Shown piece by piece: positions 23,187 through 35,292 of a stretch of 64,000 nt of DNA (positions are counted from its first letter, which is position 1; each line of letters opens with the position of its first letter). The position numbers and the translations under genes are program-made. The stretch is from Ceratodon purpureus. Taxonomy: Eukaryota > Streptophyta > Bryopsida > Pseudoditrichales > Ditrichaceae. Under the pieces are notes generated by a model. The model was not told the origin of the DNA and searched no databases. It was given only the letters and a program-made list of their open reading frames with translations. Location: NCBI GenBank assembly GCA_014871385.1, contig CM026428.1:6737471-6801470 (forward strand), in the 5' to 3' direction.

Positions 23187-24467
23187 TCACTCAACAATTG
23201 AATTATGCATGTGAATCAAGTGGTAACTCTTCCGTCTTATAGCGTCTCCCAAAATCTGAAACAGAGTGGTCGGTTGTGTGCACTCGTACAAACTCCCGAT
23301 GTGCTCATGACTGAGAAGAGGCGGAATTTCGTAACACCTCATCCAGTTGCTAAACACGGCATCCATCATGGCTAAATCCTCAAGACTGAAACACAGTCCA
23401 TCATACCGATGAACCTCTTTATCTCTCATGAACATCAAGTCTACCACTGCTACAGAGTTCTTAGATACAATTTTGGTTACTCTGAAATCTAATCTAATAT
23501 TGTCGAAAATATACACCAATCTTTGCTCTGCTGCTATGAACCCAGTATCAAATTCAGATGGGATCAGAGAGTATCCTCGAGGAAGAGCTTGACCGCCTTT
23601 AATGTATGTCACTCCGAATTTGATGTATGAAACCTTGTCAGTTACGGTGTTGAGTGGCCTCAAAATAGGGATTAACTTACTTAAGAAGTGAAGAATTCTG
23701 TTCGTGCAACCTGTTAACCCCATGCTCCACTGGAAGCCATTCTTTAACACTCTAGTTATTAAGTTCAGGGCAATCCATGGCAGTGGAGTGAAGAAGGAAC
23801 CTAGTAAGCTGAGAGCGGAGAAGATTGCTGATAACACTTGGTAACCTTTTGCTTGGGCGATGAAAGGGAGAGTGTCGAACACTTTGGCATAAGTCGGAGT
23901 TTCCATGGACAGCGGCTCCCGGTCGATGATCATGCGCACTTCAGCCTTGTAGTAACAGAAGTATCCAGAAGCACACATTACCTCTAAGAAGGTGAAAACA
24001 TCCGTGTGCGAGCCCAGGTAAACGCCTGGGAATAATGACCTCATGGAAGAGCACACGACGTAGCCCTCGTTTATGAGATTCACAGCTTGGAAGAAATTTT
24101 GGATCGAGACGCCTCTGTCGAGAAGGAAGATGCGCTCCTGGTTTCCGCAGTTGCAAATGGCTGCATAGCCGTTGCCGCTTCGTGTGTATCGTGTTGAGAA
24201 CATGCCGGTTTGGTCCTTGACTACCACGTCGGGGTCTCCGTATGTGGTTGGCTCGCCTGAGAGAGGTGTGATGTCGTAAGAAACGTCGAGGTAGCATGAC
24301 ATGAACTTCGCCCTGGCGTAGATCGGCTCCCACTTGAAGCTTCTGCGGATGAGGATCCAAGGAAGGCGCAAGAGAGGTATCCAACGAATGTAGAGCCAGA
24401 TAGCGAGACCTACTTGCAACCACAAAAACTCAGCTGAGTTTACAAATCTGTCTAAACTTGCTGACAT
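23187..24467 (-). CDS. intronless 426-aa membrane-associated protein, family unknown
   Basis: A single open exon begins at the ATG of MSASLDRFVNSAEF. An in-frame upstream TTG was not used. An N-terminal hydrophobic stretch (LWLQVGLAIWLYIRWIPLL) may be a signal anchor. Another hydrophobic block lies near the middle (LSAIFSALSLLGSFFTPLPW). Cysteines appear in AAICNCGNQ. The tail after ~270 residues is soluble-looking, with a beta-rich region (GFIAAEQRLVYIFDNI). I do not recognise the family. The long intact frame, sensible composition and upstream stop support a real gene. Lack of introns, unlike most neighbours, is notable. Confidence 0.6.
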   Translation of the reverse strand: MSASLDRFVNSAEFLWLQVGLAIWLYIRWIPLLRLPWILIRRSFKWEPIYARAKFMSCYLDVSYDITPLSGEPTTYGDPDVVVKDQTGMFSTRYTRSGNGYAAICNCGNQERIFLLDRGVSIQNFFQAVNLINEGYVVCSSMRSLFPGVYLGSHTDVFTFLEVMCASGYFCYYKAEVRMIIDREPLSMETPTYAKVFDTLPFIAQAKGYQVLSAIFSALSLLGSFFTPLPWIALNLITRVLKNGFQWSMGLTGCTNRILHFLSKLIPILRPLNTVTDKVSYIKFGVTYIKGGQALPRGYSLIPSEFDTGFIAAEQRLVYIFDNIRLDFRVTKIVSKNSVAVVDLMFMRDKEVHRYDGLCFSLEDLAMMDAVFSNWMRCYEIPPLLSHEHIGSLYECTQPTTLFQILGDAIRRKSYHLIHMHNSIVE

Positions 24468-27400
24468 CGTAACAATCGCTGGAAACTCCAGCTCCCTCAA
24501 TTCTTCAGATGAAAGAGAATGGACGACTCACAAACCAAAAAAACTCCATTCATAGATCTCGTTTAGACCCTTTCTACAATTGAAACAAATACATAGCCGG
24601 TAAAGAGCACAGGAGAGCTTGAAAAATGAAGATTGCAGACATCAAATAATTGGGGTGCTTATATGTCACTTCGAGGTGGCTGTAACGTAGCAAGCAAGTC
24701 TTGCAAGTCGATGGAAACAACCACAAGAGCAGCAGATAAAAGTGGGCAAATTTTCAACACGTTCCTGGCATGTCGGAAGCGTTACAGAACATTATTTTTC
24801 TGCACGACTTTGCAAGGTCAGTCGGCATTAGTAAGTTAGCCCAAGACATTTGCTCAGATTCTGGTAGCACTTATGTTGAATGAATTATATTTAGATCTGT
24901 ACAGTACAGTACTTTGCAACAGTGGTCTGCAAGCTGGCGAATACAGTGATTTGTGTTGGAGTTCAAGCGGTGATCTGTGTGAACAAGCAGAGCAGATGCG
25001 AGGCAAGTTGGAGTTGGTTCGAACATGATTCTCGAGTTTTCTGTTTACAAGACACTTGTGTGTTTCTCGTGCGTTGCATCCACGTCTCGGTACGGCAATT
25101 TGAGTAGCAGCTGCAATAGCATTGTACTCTTAGAGCCAAGTTTGTGTGCAAGCAACTTGCTGAAGCTGGTCACATAATTTTCAACGCAGTGACGGCGTCT
25201 GATCACGACTAAGATGAGTTGTGGAAGCTCACTAACTAGTGCAAAACACTGGTTGAAACCACATTTTTAATCTAATTAGACTGGTTTTAAAACCTCCAGG
25301 AGGGGTGGTTCAAACCACATTTCAATGTGGTTGAAAATGTGGTTGAAACTATGTTGTTTCATCCAATCAAGTTAAAACTACATTTTGAGAGCCTTGGAAC
25401 CACAATAGCTTAAATAGCAAAGAAGTGTTGTTTCAACCCAAATGGTTGAAATCACATGTTTTTTCCAAAGGTCCAATTCTAAATGAAATTGTAGATTTTG
25501 TAAGTTCACCACTCTGTACATTCAGGATCACCAAAATACTCAGAATCTGCAAATATCAAAAAGAAAATGTGAAATTTATTATAAACCTCCAACTGTGTAG
25601 GATTGAGAATGCCTGGAAATTTGTTGAATCTATGTTTGCTATGTTGATTTTACAAAGCTCAAAATAGGCCAAATATTACTCAGCAAAATCAAAGCTAAGT
25701 GGTCATTGATGAGGATAAACAAATCTTATGCAACAGAAGAAGATCGGTGAATCTCATCAACCTAACAAGAAAGCAATGTTGTGCTCTCCATGTTGCTGCA
25801 TGGGTCTCAGCTGCCGCATGACTTTCCGTCGGTCATGATCGGCAAAGAATTCGGTGAAAACTTCCTCCACCTTTGTCATCTACTTTGTAACCTGGCCGAT
25901 TAAACGTAACAAGAGTGTTTTCACCGATCTTGTAACCGATGTTAAACTAACTGATGCTAGAAGGCAGCCATTAACCTCAAAATCTGTCAGAATTTGCAAA
26001 TCCCTCTGAATTCCAACTTGACAAAATATCCTGAAACTAATGAAACATTCAAGAGGTAGGACCAAGCGCATCTGATTAATTAGGACTTCTTTCATTCTTA
26101 GTCACTATTTTCGAAGCCTTGAAAATTGTGATAGAGTGATCCAGAGTATTAATCTTCGCAACCAGAGCAAGTTTAGCCAAATGTCATCCCGCAATGTGTA
26201 CGTCCTGTCTGAAATCTAGGGCTAATTTACGGCAGTGTCGCCAGTTCGCATAAGTTAGTACTTACTTGTCCATGCTTGTGGTCAGAACCATTCTCACACT
26301 TGGGTTTTGTGGTTTGGAGCAATGTGATCATAGGTCACTGGAACGTCGCACTTTCAAGCTAGTACTGTACTGGACAGTTTGGGCTGCACAGTCTACAGTG
26401 CATTGGAATCGTGCCACACTGGGACTCGCCGTGTTGACAAGGAGGGCCTAATTTACAGCGAAGACTTCAATTCTTCGTAGAGCAACACAGACAGTAATAT
26501 ACGGAATTCTTGTGGATGTGCACGTTGAGATTGCCAAATTGGACTGGCCATGGCAACCGTAGGAGCTCAAGGCCATTGTTCACCAACGACTTCAAGGATC
26601 AATTAGTCTACCATTTGCTGTGTGCCTAGTTCAGAGAAATTTGTACTGACTGCAGATACACTCTACATACGGCAAGTTATTTATTAATACTTGTCATAAG
26701 TTGTTGTTACCTGGAATTTCTAGCCCTGCTTTTGCTATAGACATCAGATTCTCAGAACGATTATCACACAATAAATACATGATAGATTGTTTGCATATCA
26801 TCTCCGCAATAACGTACTTGGGTACTGAACCAGCAGAGATCATTAATTAAATGCGCAGTTTGAGGCAACATTTTCTAATTATATTTCCAACTCAAGACGT
26901 CAATTCCCATGTTATGATCATTTCTCCACTTGAACCAAGCCAGGTGGGTTTTGAATCCAATGAAACCCTATGATCTCAAGACACCTATATTCAGCGGCAA
27001 CGTACAACAAAATTAGGCAAAACTTGACATGTATTGAGCACAATCTAGACGCACAGATGAGCGTTCAGGTCTAAAATTGTAGCAGTAGGCTTCAAGTACA
27101 CTTCGACTGAAAGTTTCCAGGCTAGTTTTCTTATTAGAAATCTTGTGCAGATTGTTTTGCGTATTGGGCAGAGGCATCCGATGGAGATCATCCTTGAGCG
27201 TACTTGCAATGTCGCTTCTCCAATGATTGGTTCATAGTTGAACTCGATTACATATTATGGCAAGTTAGTCCATGTAGTCTCATCATCTGCTCCAGGTTAG
27301 TCTCTCTTTGCCCCAGAGGCTGATTAATGATGTCTGCCATTAAATGTGTTAGGCAGCTTGTGTAATGCCCAGTGCCCACTCTCTGAGACTAAAACCTCTG

Positions 27401-27614
27401 CTTCAATTGCAGGCCGGCTCTTCTAGTGGCTTACTTGTACTTTCCTGGGCCCGCAATGTTTGCTTACGTGAAGTTCCTACAACTTTTGAGCAACTAGCTT
27501 TGCAAGCTCGCAACCCTGTTTCGACATTGATTGTGTGTGCCTACCTGCGACGTCTCGTTGTTGTGCTGTGTTTTACCAAGACTTACTCAACCGCGCGCAA
27601 CGCGAAGTAGATCC
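24468..27614. other. intergenic region, no recognised gene
   Basis: Open frames are short and unconvincing. Around 25245-25450 the words GGTTGAAACCACATTT and AATGTGGTTGAAA recur in both orientations, which suggests a decayed small inverted-repeat element. The last few hundred bases probably contain promoter and 5' UTR of the ADD-domain gene. Confidence 0.45.
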
Positions 27615-30600
27615 ATGGCTGTAAGCGCTCTCCATTAAGTAACTCTTTGTACTGTGTAGAAAAACTGCAAGTTTTGTTGACACATTTGCGAATTTCATTT
27701 CCCAGAGGGCCAGCGAACTAAGTTTTTACTTTCAGGGCAGATCGTCGTCTGGTAGGATTTGTGAACTGGTTTGTACTTTGAGTCAAGGATCCATGGGCAA
27801 TTATTCGTTGCACAGTAATGAACTGCTTCCGATGTGTTTCGATGGTTTCATTACCTATTTACACAATGATGCGAGAGACACGGGAGTTGTCAACGTGGTT
27901 ATTCGAAGTAGTGTCTGAGTTTGTGAAGTCTATGATCCATAACATGTGAAATTGTATGACTCATTATCTATTACTTCGTGTGCCGCAGAGACCAAAGCAG
28001 AGAATAGGAGTTGACAAAGAATCAAGATCAATCAAAAGGGTGAAAACCGGGAGCGGTGAGCCTGACAATACTCGTACAAGCAGCCATGAAGCCTTTGGAG
28101 ACGAACCTTCGGCTGAAACATCTCAATCTGGTGGACTTCCTGCAGATACATGGTCGAAAGACGCAATGCTGAATGGTGAGGAGGTTAACAAGGATTTGAA
28201 TGCAGAAACGATGCAACCAATTCCTCAACAAGAGGAAGACTGTGTGGTTTTGCAATCAACTGTGGTAAGCAATTAGCATATCAGCATTCTTTCTTCCACA
28301 ATTTTTAACCTAGTGTCTTTTCTTGTTCTGCACTGGGAGGCCTTAGAATCACCATAGCTCATTCTACTGTGATCTTTACAATTTCGCTAGTTTCCGACAT
28401 TACCACGTATTAGCAGCACCCAGGCCTCAGAAGGGCGCTCAAATCAGACCTAAATACATTCTTGGCGTGAATCGCAGGATGGTTCTAAAACAGAGTATCT
28501 TTCGGCCAAAGCCACAAATACTGGTTCGGTACAATGCCCCGATGATGGGCAAGTGGAATCTGCTCCTGCTCCCAAAGATATTAATTTCACAGATGGTAAA
28601 AGGGCCAGTGATTCAGCTGCGGAAGCACAAGGCTTCGATTGTACTACCTGCGGGAATAAATTCCACTCGACGTCGGACATTAAGGGGCACCCAAATCTTG
28701 GAGTTGGCATTTGCAGAAAATGCTGGAATTTTCTCTTCAGCAGCCCATATACCAAGGTCTGCTTCTGCCTCTCGTCTAACCCCTCATAAAAATCAACTAT
28801 CATTGATCAGTAGATTGTTGTCATAAGTCAAAACATTACTTCCATAACTCTTTCAATTGCCATTTGACGCAAGTTTTAGTTTACTTCATTACATGTTTGA
28901 AGTTAAGGTAGAAAGTTCTAGAATTTTGCTCTTTCAGATTTCTGCGACAACGGAGAAACTTGCTGCAGATGATTTGATGCACTTGCCAGGTAGCTAGATG
29001 TTCACTCTTGTCAGTAGGGTACACCTATCAATTTCCTGAAAGTATGACCTGTGAATCTGGCACTTGAACTTGTATAGAGCAAAGTCGATGGGTACGAAGA
29101 ACAATGCCGGTGGTGCGGTGAAGGTGGGGATATTGTTATGTGCGACGATTGCGATAAAGTATTCTGCAAGCTCTGCATAGTGCGTAACTTCGGCCCCAAG
29201 GTCCTCAATGAGATTGTCCATAGCGCACATTGGAGCTGTTTCAATTGCAACCCAGAGTTACTCCGTGCTCATGTCAACGAATTCAAAAAGTTCCAAGCAT
29301 CGACACCCTCTGGCGACAGTTTCCCAGTCTGGCGAAGAGGTGGTTCTTCACGTAATACCAGGTATGATACCAGTGCATAGAGTGAAAGACTGTAACGATG
29401 AAGTACAAATCAATTCCTTCAAAAGATGTCTGATTCCTTGACTTTCAAAATGTGTTGAAACGGATAGATGCTCGGAAACAGAAATGGAGTTTGAAGTATG
29501 CAAAACCCCCCTGTATGATCAACGGCATCACATTGAAAATACTCAAAGAGCTATTTATGTGATAGATTGCCCGGTCAGTGGTACGGAATAGCTACCGCTC
29601 AGGTCATTATGCGTCTGCTCTAAAACCTCAATGCCAGAATCTTGTTTATCATGTGCAGGAATGCAACTAATTCTGATCTGCGGAAGGGCTATGACGAAGG
29701 TGCAACTATTGCGGAGTTGTTGGCTCAAGAAGAGGTTAGTAGTTATCACATAATTTTCTCCTTTCAATACAGCTTGCGCCCATCTCATATACAAGCAATG
29801 ACAGTCAGTTAAATGCATGAACCTAGTACATGAATAATGCCAGGACTCGCAAAGGCCTCTAGAGACTTTGAAACACTGAATGTTATGGCAGGAGCGGCGA
29901 AGACAAAACCCAGGAGAGTGGATGAAACCCAAAAGGACGCCTGGCCGGAAGCCTTCAGGGGCTCCTAGGGTCTCTGGCAGCAGGAAAAAGACCGGCACCT
30001 CCCCAAACATTACCTCGATTCCCAAGCAAACTGGACGTGCGAGAGTCCGCCATCCAACTGCAGTAAGCCGGCAATCATCAAAATCGAATCTAACTATCGC
30101 GGAAATGATTCAAAAAATTCCTACTCCTTCTGTACCTCCAGCAAAAATATACATCCGACCTCATCAGGTTTGCCTCTGTTCAATGTTGAGAGGAGATCGA
30201 ACAACTATGAGTTCCCTTAAATGCTGATCGATTACTGACTATCTCTATGCCACCCAGTTGCCATTATCTGACACATGTGTGACTTGAGACGTGCATTGCA
30301 GTGGCAAGAGAAGCGTCAACAGGCAGCAGAGATCAGAAGGAAACGAGCTGAGGATCAGGCAGCAAAGGCTGAGCTTCTGAAGAACGCCGCCAATCCACCA
30401 AATGATAGCCAGAAGAACAACCATGAGAATAACACCACAATGCAGGCACAAGCAGCTGGTTCCAACCTCCCACACTTCCATTGCAACAAAGACAAAGAAG
30501 TGCAGCACCTCCACCATCATCAAGAGGACACTGAGAAGCTGATCATGAATGACAATGACAAGGTTCAGGTGAAGTCGGAGTATGTTCTGGACCCAGACGC

Positions 30601-30760
30601 TGCAGTCAGCATCGAACGCAAAGTGGAGATCAAAACTATCTTCTACTCGGAGGAAAGCACCGGGGATCTCATGCAAACATCTGAAGATGCATTCGGCACT
30701 ACTGCAAAGAACCTCTTCGCTAACTTCACAGGAGTGTCCAGCGGTGAACATCATACATGA
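27615..30760 (+). CDS. ADD-domain (ATRX-type GATA/PHD zinc finger) protein
   Basis: Proposed exons: 27615-27620 (ATGGCT, uncertain), 27989-28264, 28478-28756, 28938-28989, 29085-29361, 29659-29734, 29892-30167 and 30302-30760, all phase-compatible (about 566 residues). An alternative start is the ATG at 27956. A polar N-terminus leads to a GATA-like C4 finger (CTTCGNKFH ... ICRKCW), a short linker exon, then a PHD-like part (EQCRWCGEGGDIVMCDDC, FCKLCIVRNFG, HWSCFNC). The order and the words DGYEEQCRWC and FCKLCI match the ADD domain of ATRX, which in animals reads histone H3 tails with unmethylated K4. Downstream are a basic, proline-rich stretch (PKRTPGRKPSGAPR) and a charged helix (EKRQQAAEIRRKRAEDQ). 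There is no SNF2 helicase or methyltransferase domain before the stop. It is probably a nuclear chromatin reader (inference). Confidence 0.82.
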
Positions 30761-32171
30761 TCAATATTTAGCCCGAACAAAGCACACTACTGCAGCTAAG
30801 TTCTAATCACAACAATACTAGCTCATCGATCAAACACAGTTTTGAGTCAATTTTTGTCCGCTGGATTCCTGGTTGCATGCAATCACGTAGTCTGTCCCAG
30901 GAGCTCCCTTCTAATCTACCCCAATCTGTCTAGCAATCTCCAGGCTTCTACAAGACTGATCAGTTCTCTCTCCTGTAACTGTTTCAGAGGCAGTAATCGG
31001 AGGCTTTGAAAAACAGTACACAACTTAGATTTATGCAAGCTGTACAGCTCTCTTTTTTGTATTATTTTAGTTTCGATGTATGCATGCACTCAAAAATTTT
31101 CTATTCTCCTCCAGTTGGAACTTGGAAGATTCTGTACTTGACTGGTATTCAACTTGGGGAAATTGCATGATACGCTCAGGTGAGATAGTGTTTGTGTTTC
31201 TATTTATCCAGTTGATGTAAGTTTGGTTTGCAGTGTCATTTGATTGGATTCTTGTGTGCATCTAGGAGGAGAAGGAAATGAGTGAAATGTGTGACGTGCT
31301 GGAGGAAGATTCAAGTAAACATATTAAGTTTGTAATCATGTGCTTATATGTTGTATACATTATACATCTAAAAACCCCTGAGCTCATTAAATGTGCACAA
31401 ATTATGAATCTCATTATATGAAAATTTCTAGAATATCAGTTTAAAATATTGGTAGTCTAAGCTCTCAAAATATTTTAGAGATGATGAACTGTATGAATAG
31501 AATTCATAATAAAAAATCTGCAAATTTCATCAATACATCATCTCTAAAATACTCCTCAAAGTAAATTGTTACAATTTATTTTTAAATTCTCTGATTCAAA
31601 AACACCCTTGACAAAGAGATCACCCGAACCGACGAGCAACGAAACTCGTTCGACCTTCATCCAGATCCGACAACCTCGAGCAACGAAACCAGAACGATCG
31701 AACTCAGTCTCCGTCACCCAACTCATGACCTCCCATTTCCCTTCCTTATCCCAGACCACCTGCACACCTAAACCCACCACCCCACCCCAAAAACCACCAC
31801 TATCCACATTTTCGACATTCCCTAACCCAAAATCTAACCACGCACTAGATTCCAACCGGTTTACGCACCCTAACGGATCTCCCGTCCCGTCTCCCTTATC
31901 TCATCCTGCGAGCTTCGTTCTCTTTTGCAGAGACACCATTGCAGCAGGCAGTCACCTTGAGCGCGACCTCATCTGCAGGGCCTCTTCCTCATACCTTCCG
32001 ATACCGGAGGAGCTTCGCGGCTTGCAATTTGGTTGCGAGCTGAGAATCCTCTACGCAGTTGTCTTCGCAGGGGTGTAAGCAGCGTCAGTTTTGGTGGCGG
32101 GAGTGGAATTCTCTCGGGTGACGGATTGGGAGAGGAGGTTGGGGTTTGGGGTAGTGTAGAAGGCAGGAGAG
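30761..32171. other. intergenic region upstream of bS6c
   Basis: The 3' UTR of the ADD-domain gene is followed by AT-rich DNA with a 16-base inverted repeat (31471-31551). A CA- and C-rich block at 31600-32000 is probably the promoter and 5' UTR of the bS6c gene. The long open frame at 31566-32078 is proline- and serine-rich and not convincing. Confidence 0.45.
31471..31551. repeat. 16-base inverted repeat
   Basis: TATTTTAGAGATGATG at 31471-31486 is the exact complement of 31536-31551, with a 49-base spacer that is itself partly complementary. It could be a very small MITE remnant or a 3' end hairpin of the ADD-domain gene. Confidence 0.75.
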
Positions 32172-33730
32172 ATGGCGCTTGCGATGGCTGGTTCCGTGGC
32201 GGTGGCTGGGCTGAACGTGGCGAGCAGCGGCAATGCCGCAGTGGTGTCGACTGCGTCGTCGGCGTCGGCGGTGTTCGGAAGCATTCCGGCGTTGAAGGCG
32301 AAGTCGAGCTGCAAGAGCTGCTTCCGGAGGGTGGTGGCGGTGTCCGTGAAGGCGGTTGCCATGCAGGACTCGTTGACAGGGATGGGCGAGGAGAACGACG
32401 GGTTTGGCGATTTAGGGATGGAGCTAGGGCAGAGGGAAATTAGGCAGTACCCTCCTGGCTTGCAGCGCTATGAGACCATGACTGTGTTGCGCCCTGACAT
32501 CACCGAGGACCAGCGCCTGGCTCTCACGCAGCGATATGAGGAGGTATAATTCGTTGCCGTGTTGTATTAGTGGAATTGGATTCGAAATTCTGTATCTGTG
32601 GGTCAATTTGGGATTTCTAACCCGCTACACTCAAACATAATGATATGTTCTAGGGTCATGTGCTGGAAGATCTAGGTTTTTAATTAGGAATGATTAATAT
32701 CATGCTCCTCATATGTTCACATTTTGAGTACTAGCATCAATGATTAGAATTTCGTATGTATCTTGGAAGTGGTACCTGAAATCGAACATAAATCCATTGT
32801 CCAGACATTATGCACATAGACTGGGAATAGAATGGTCCCATGTAGATTTGAGGCGGGCCTTGAGAGGTAGTAGGGCACTCGGCATTGACGTTCAATAATG
32901 TATAATATATTGTGCTGCAGTTCGTAATGTAAAAAATGTTCTGCATCACGAAATCTATTCTGCCGATTTAGTTGCCGTTCAATCTCAGGGGTTATCTTCT
33001 AATCAATACTAAGGGACAGTTTTAGTAGATTTAATGGCCCCTCGCCTTCTAGAAGTCAAGGTTTAAATTCCAATGTATCTCGTTATTTGTGCTTTGAAGG
33101 AATTTTCCAACTCATCAGATGTTCGCAAATGTCACTGAGCGCTACACACGTCGAATAGATGCAGAGTCTAACATTTACATTGGAACTCATAGGTACATGC
33201 GTTTTGTTTTTGCGTTTTAAGGCACATGAGTTTGTTCTTTACGAGAACGAGATACCGGGAGGATTTCTGCTTCTCTGAATCTTCTCTCACCTAAAATCGT
33301 ACTGGACTTGCTTAAATCTTGCCGGCAAAAGCCTGGTCGTGCACAGTGTTCACATTGTTAGTTTCGTTTACGTCCATTGAATTGTCATCTTTAGCAGTGG
33401 TTACTGTTCGTCTCTGTTATGCTGTGTCTCTCGACCGAAGCATCTCGGAACATCGTTCTTTCGGCCCTGTTTGTTGATTAAATCCTTGTGGTTGTGTAGG
33501 CTATCATCGCCGGAGGAGGACTGGACGTGGAGATGTTCAACAGGGGTATGCAGCCCTTGGCTTACAACATCAAGACTAAGAACATGGCTGGTTTTGCGAA
33601 CAGATACTTGGACGGAATCTATCTGTTGTTTACATATGTGACAAAGCCAGAGAGCCAAACAGCTCTACAGAAGAGATTCAACTCGGACGATGATATTATC
33701 CGATCCACTACCTTCAGGCTTAAGGCCTAG
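32172..33730 (+). CDS. RPS6: plastid 30S ribosomal protein S6 (bS6c), nuclear-encoded
   Basis: Two exons, 32172-32543 and 33500-33730, join in phase 0 to 200 residues. The first ~65 residues are rich in alanine, serine and valine with few acidic residues, a typical plastid transit peptide. The mature part has the bS6 pattern: YETMTVLRPDITEDQRL, then AGGGLDVEMFNRGMQPLAY, YLDGIYLLFTYVTKPES and a C-terminal DDDIIRSTTFRLKA. The protein sits on the platform of the small plastid ribosomal subunit. The ATG at 32172 has a good context (GAGATGGCG). The single intron is 956 bases. This is the nuclear gene for the bacterial-type protein and not cytosolic eS6. Confidence 0.93.
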
Positions 33731-35287
33731 AAAAGGGTTTGATCTTCTTAGAGATAGAATAGCAGATTTGAGTTTGAGAGCTGTACACCACCATCCACTT
33801 GGTATTTTTGGCCTTGAAATTGGCATAATCAATCCATATCAGAGCCATCTGATCCGACTTTTTTTCCAGTCACATCGCAGGCTGTTGTGCACTATTTACA
33901 GACCCTACGGAGAAAAGACAGGTTTAGTTGCCATTCTGTCGACCAATAACATGAACGAATATTTTTGCAGATCACCTCAGTTGTAATATATCTCATCTGA
34001 TAATAAAAACGAATCCGAATTCTGGAATCATTGTAAGTCCTTTTTCCACCCTATCAGAATCCAGGATATTTATATCTGTTATTTTGTTTACTTCAATCAT
34101 TGCAATGTCCAGTGTCTCCATGTTACCTTGTTATCGTTGCTATATACACGCAATGGCTCTCATGGTTTGTGCCTACTTTCAATACAGACGGACAATTGCT
34201 TCCGAGGTTCTTTTGGAAACGCATGTTCACCACAAATTCCTCACAAGAGTTCACAAATTTTGACTTAATGAAGTAGGGTCCCTCCACCATTGCCCAGTAG
34301 ATGTGAGAAAGTGAATGCAGATAAGGTACGATCCACAGATCTCATCGGCTCGCTACAAAAAGGTTCACACACGTTTCGGGGCACGGGCAACTAGGTTTGC
34401 ACATTTCGATCCGTCTCCCTCATTTCACGTGCTACATCATGTCTGAATCAAAAATTTGGGGAACCATAGGTTAGGAGATGTGATGGCAAAACTTGAGAGC
34501 CACATCTCTATGATCAAGTTGAAGATGCTAGGATATGTTCAGTTAGTGAGCCATGATCTGGGGTTCCTATTACAGTACCGTAAATTAGCTGATGCGTCTC
34601 AAGCCAATTTGGATGGCGTTCTGGGTGGAGTGCGGTGGACCTTGTGATGAAGCTCTTCGGAAATTCTTCGAAATGCTTTGGATGACACACGGCTGTGTCA
34701 GAATGCTGTAGCTTTTGGAAATCACAACGCTGTAAGGTAGGAGGCTCGAATGCTGTAGGGCCATTTAGAATTGAGCCTATAAGAGGGCCATAAATTGTAC
34801 CTTCTGAATTGCAAATTAGTAATCATTTTTGTAGGCAGCCAATGTGAGTATTTGAGCTTCTTTTCAGGAAATGGAAGTGTTCATAATACGTACTAGGATG
34901 AACATAGTTAGGACTTACTATGAACATAATTAGAACTTACTGTGAACATAATTAGAACTTACTCCGGCACCAATCTAAGGTGCACATTCTGAATAAGCAC
35001 TTACTCCGGCATCAACGGAACATAATTAGAACATAATTGGTGCACATTAAAAGGATCATATTCATTTAAGTTTTGAAGTGTTGTGTTTAATTCCAAGGCA
35101 TGATGAACTTTGTTTTAACTGTGCCCATGAGTGCAATTGATGACCTACGACCTTTTCCCTTTGAAATTGATTATCTCAAGTGATTTGACTCGGAAAATTC
35201 TGAAAAAATAGATAGAGCTTGCTTTCTTCTCTGTGCCTTCGCTCAAAAAATTTCAAACACGTTTGGCTGCACCCACAACCCTACAAC
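33731..35287. other. intergenic region before the retroelement
   Basis: This holds the bS6c 3' UTR and then AT-rich DNA without a recognised gene. A 22-bp unit occurs three times at 34900-34965. Confidence 0.5.
34900..34965. repeat. 22-bp tandem repeat, three copies
   Basis: Units of the type GAACATAATTAGAACTTACT plus two bases repeat at 34900, 34922 and 34944. The words AGAACATAATT and TTACTCCGGCA recur again within the next 100 bases. Confidence 0.85.
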
Positions 35288-35292
35288 CCTAC
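35288..35292. repeat. target-site duplication, left copy
   Basis: CCTAC directly before the left LTR; the same five bases follow the right LTR at 44402-44406. Confidence 0.9.

Noticed and set aside
27365-27610. 81-codon frame as first exon of the ADD gene
   Set aside because: It ends in a stop before the donor site and its text is unlike the rest of the protein; more likely leader region.
31566-32078. 170-codon open frame upstream of bS6c
   Set aside because: Proline- and serine-rich with no family match, and it sits where the bS6c promoter and 5' UTR should be.
32051-32362. Minus-strand frame opposite bS6c exon 1
   Set aside because: Mirror of the alanine-rich transit-peptide sequence; the plus-strand gene explains it.
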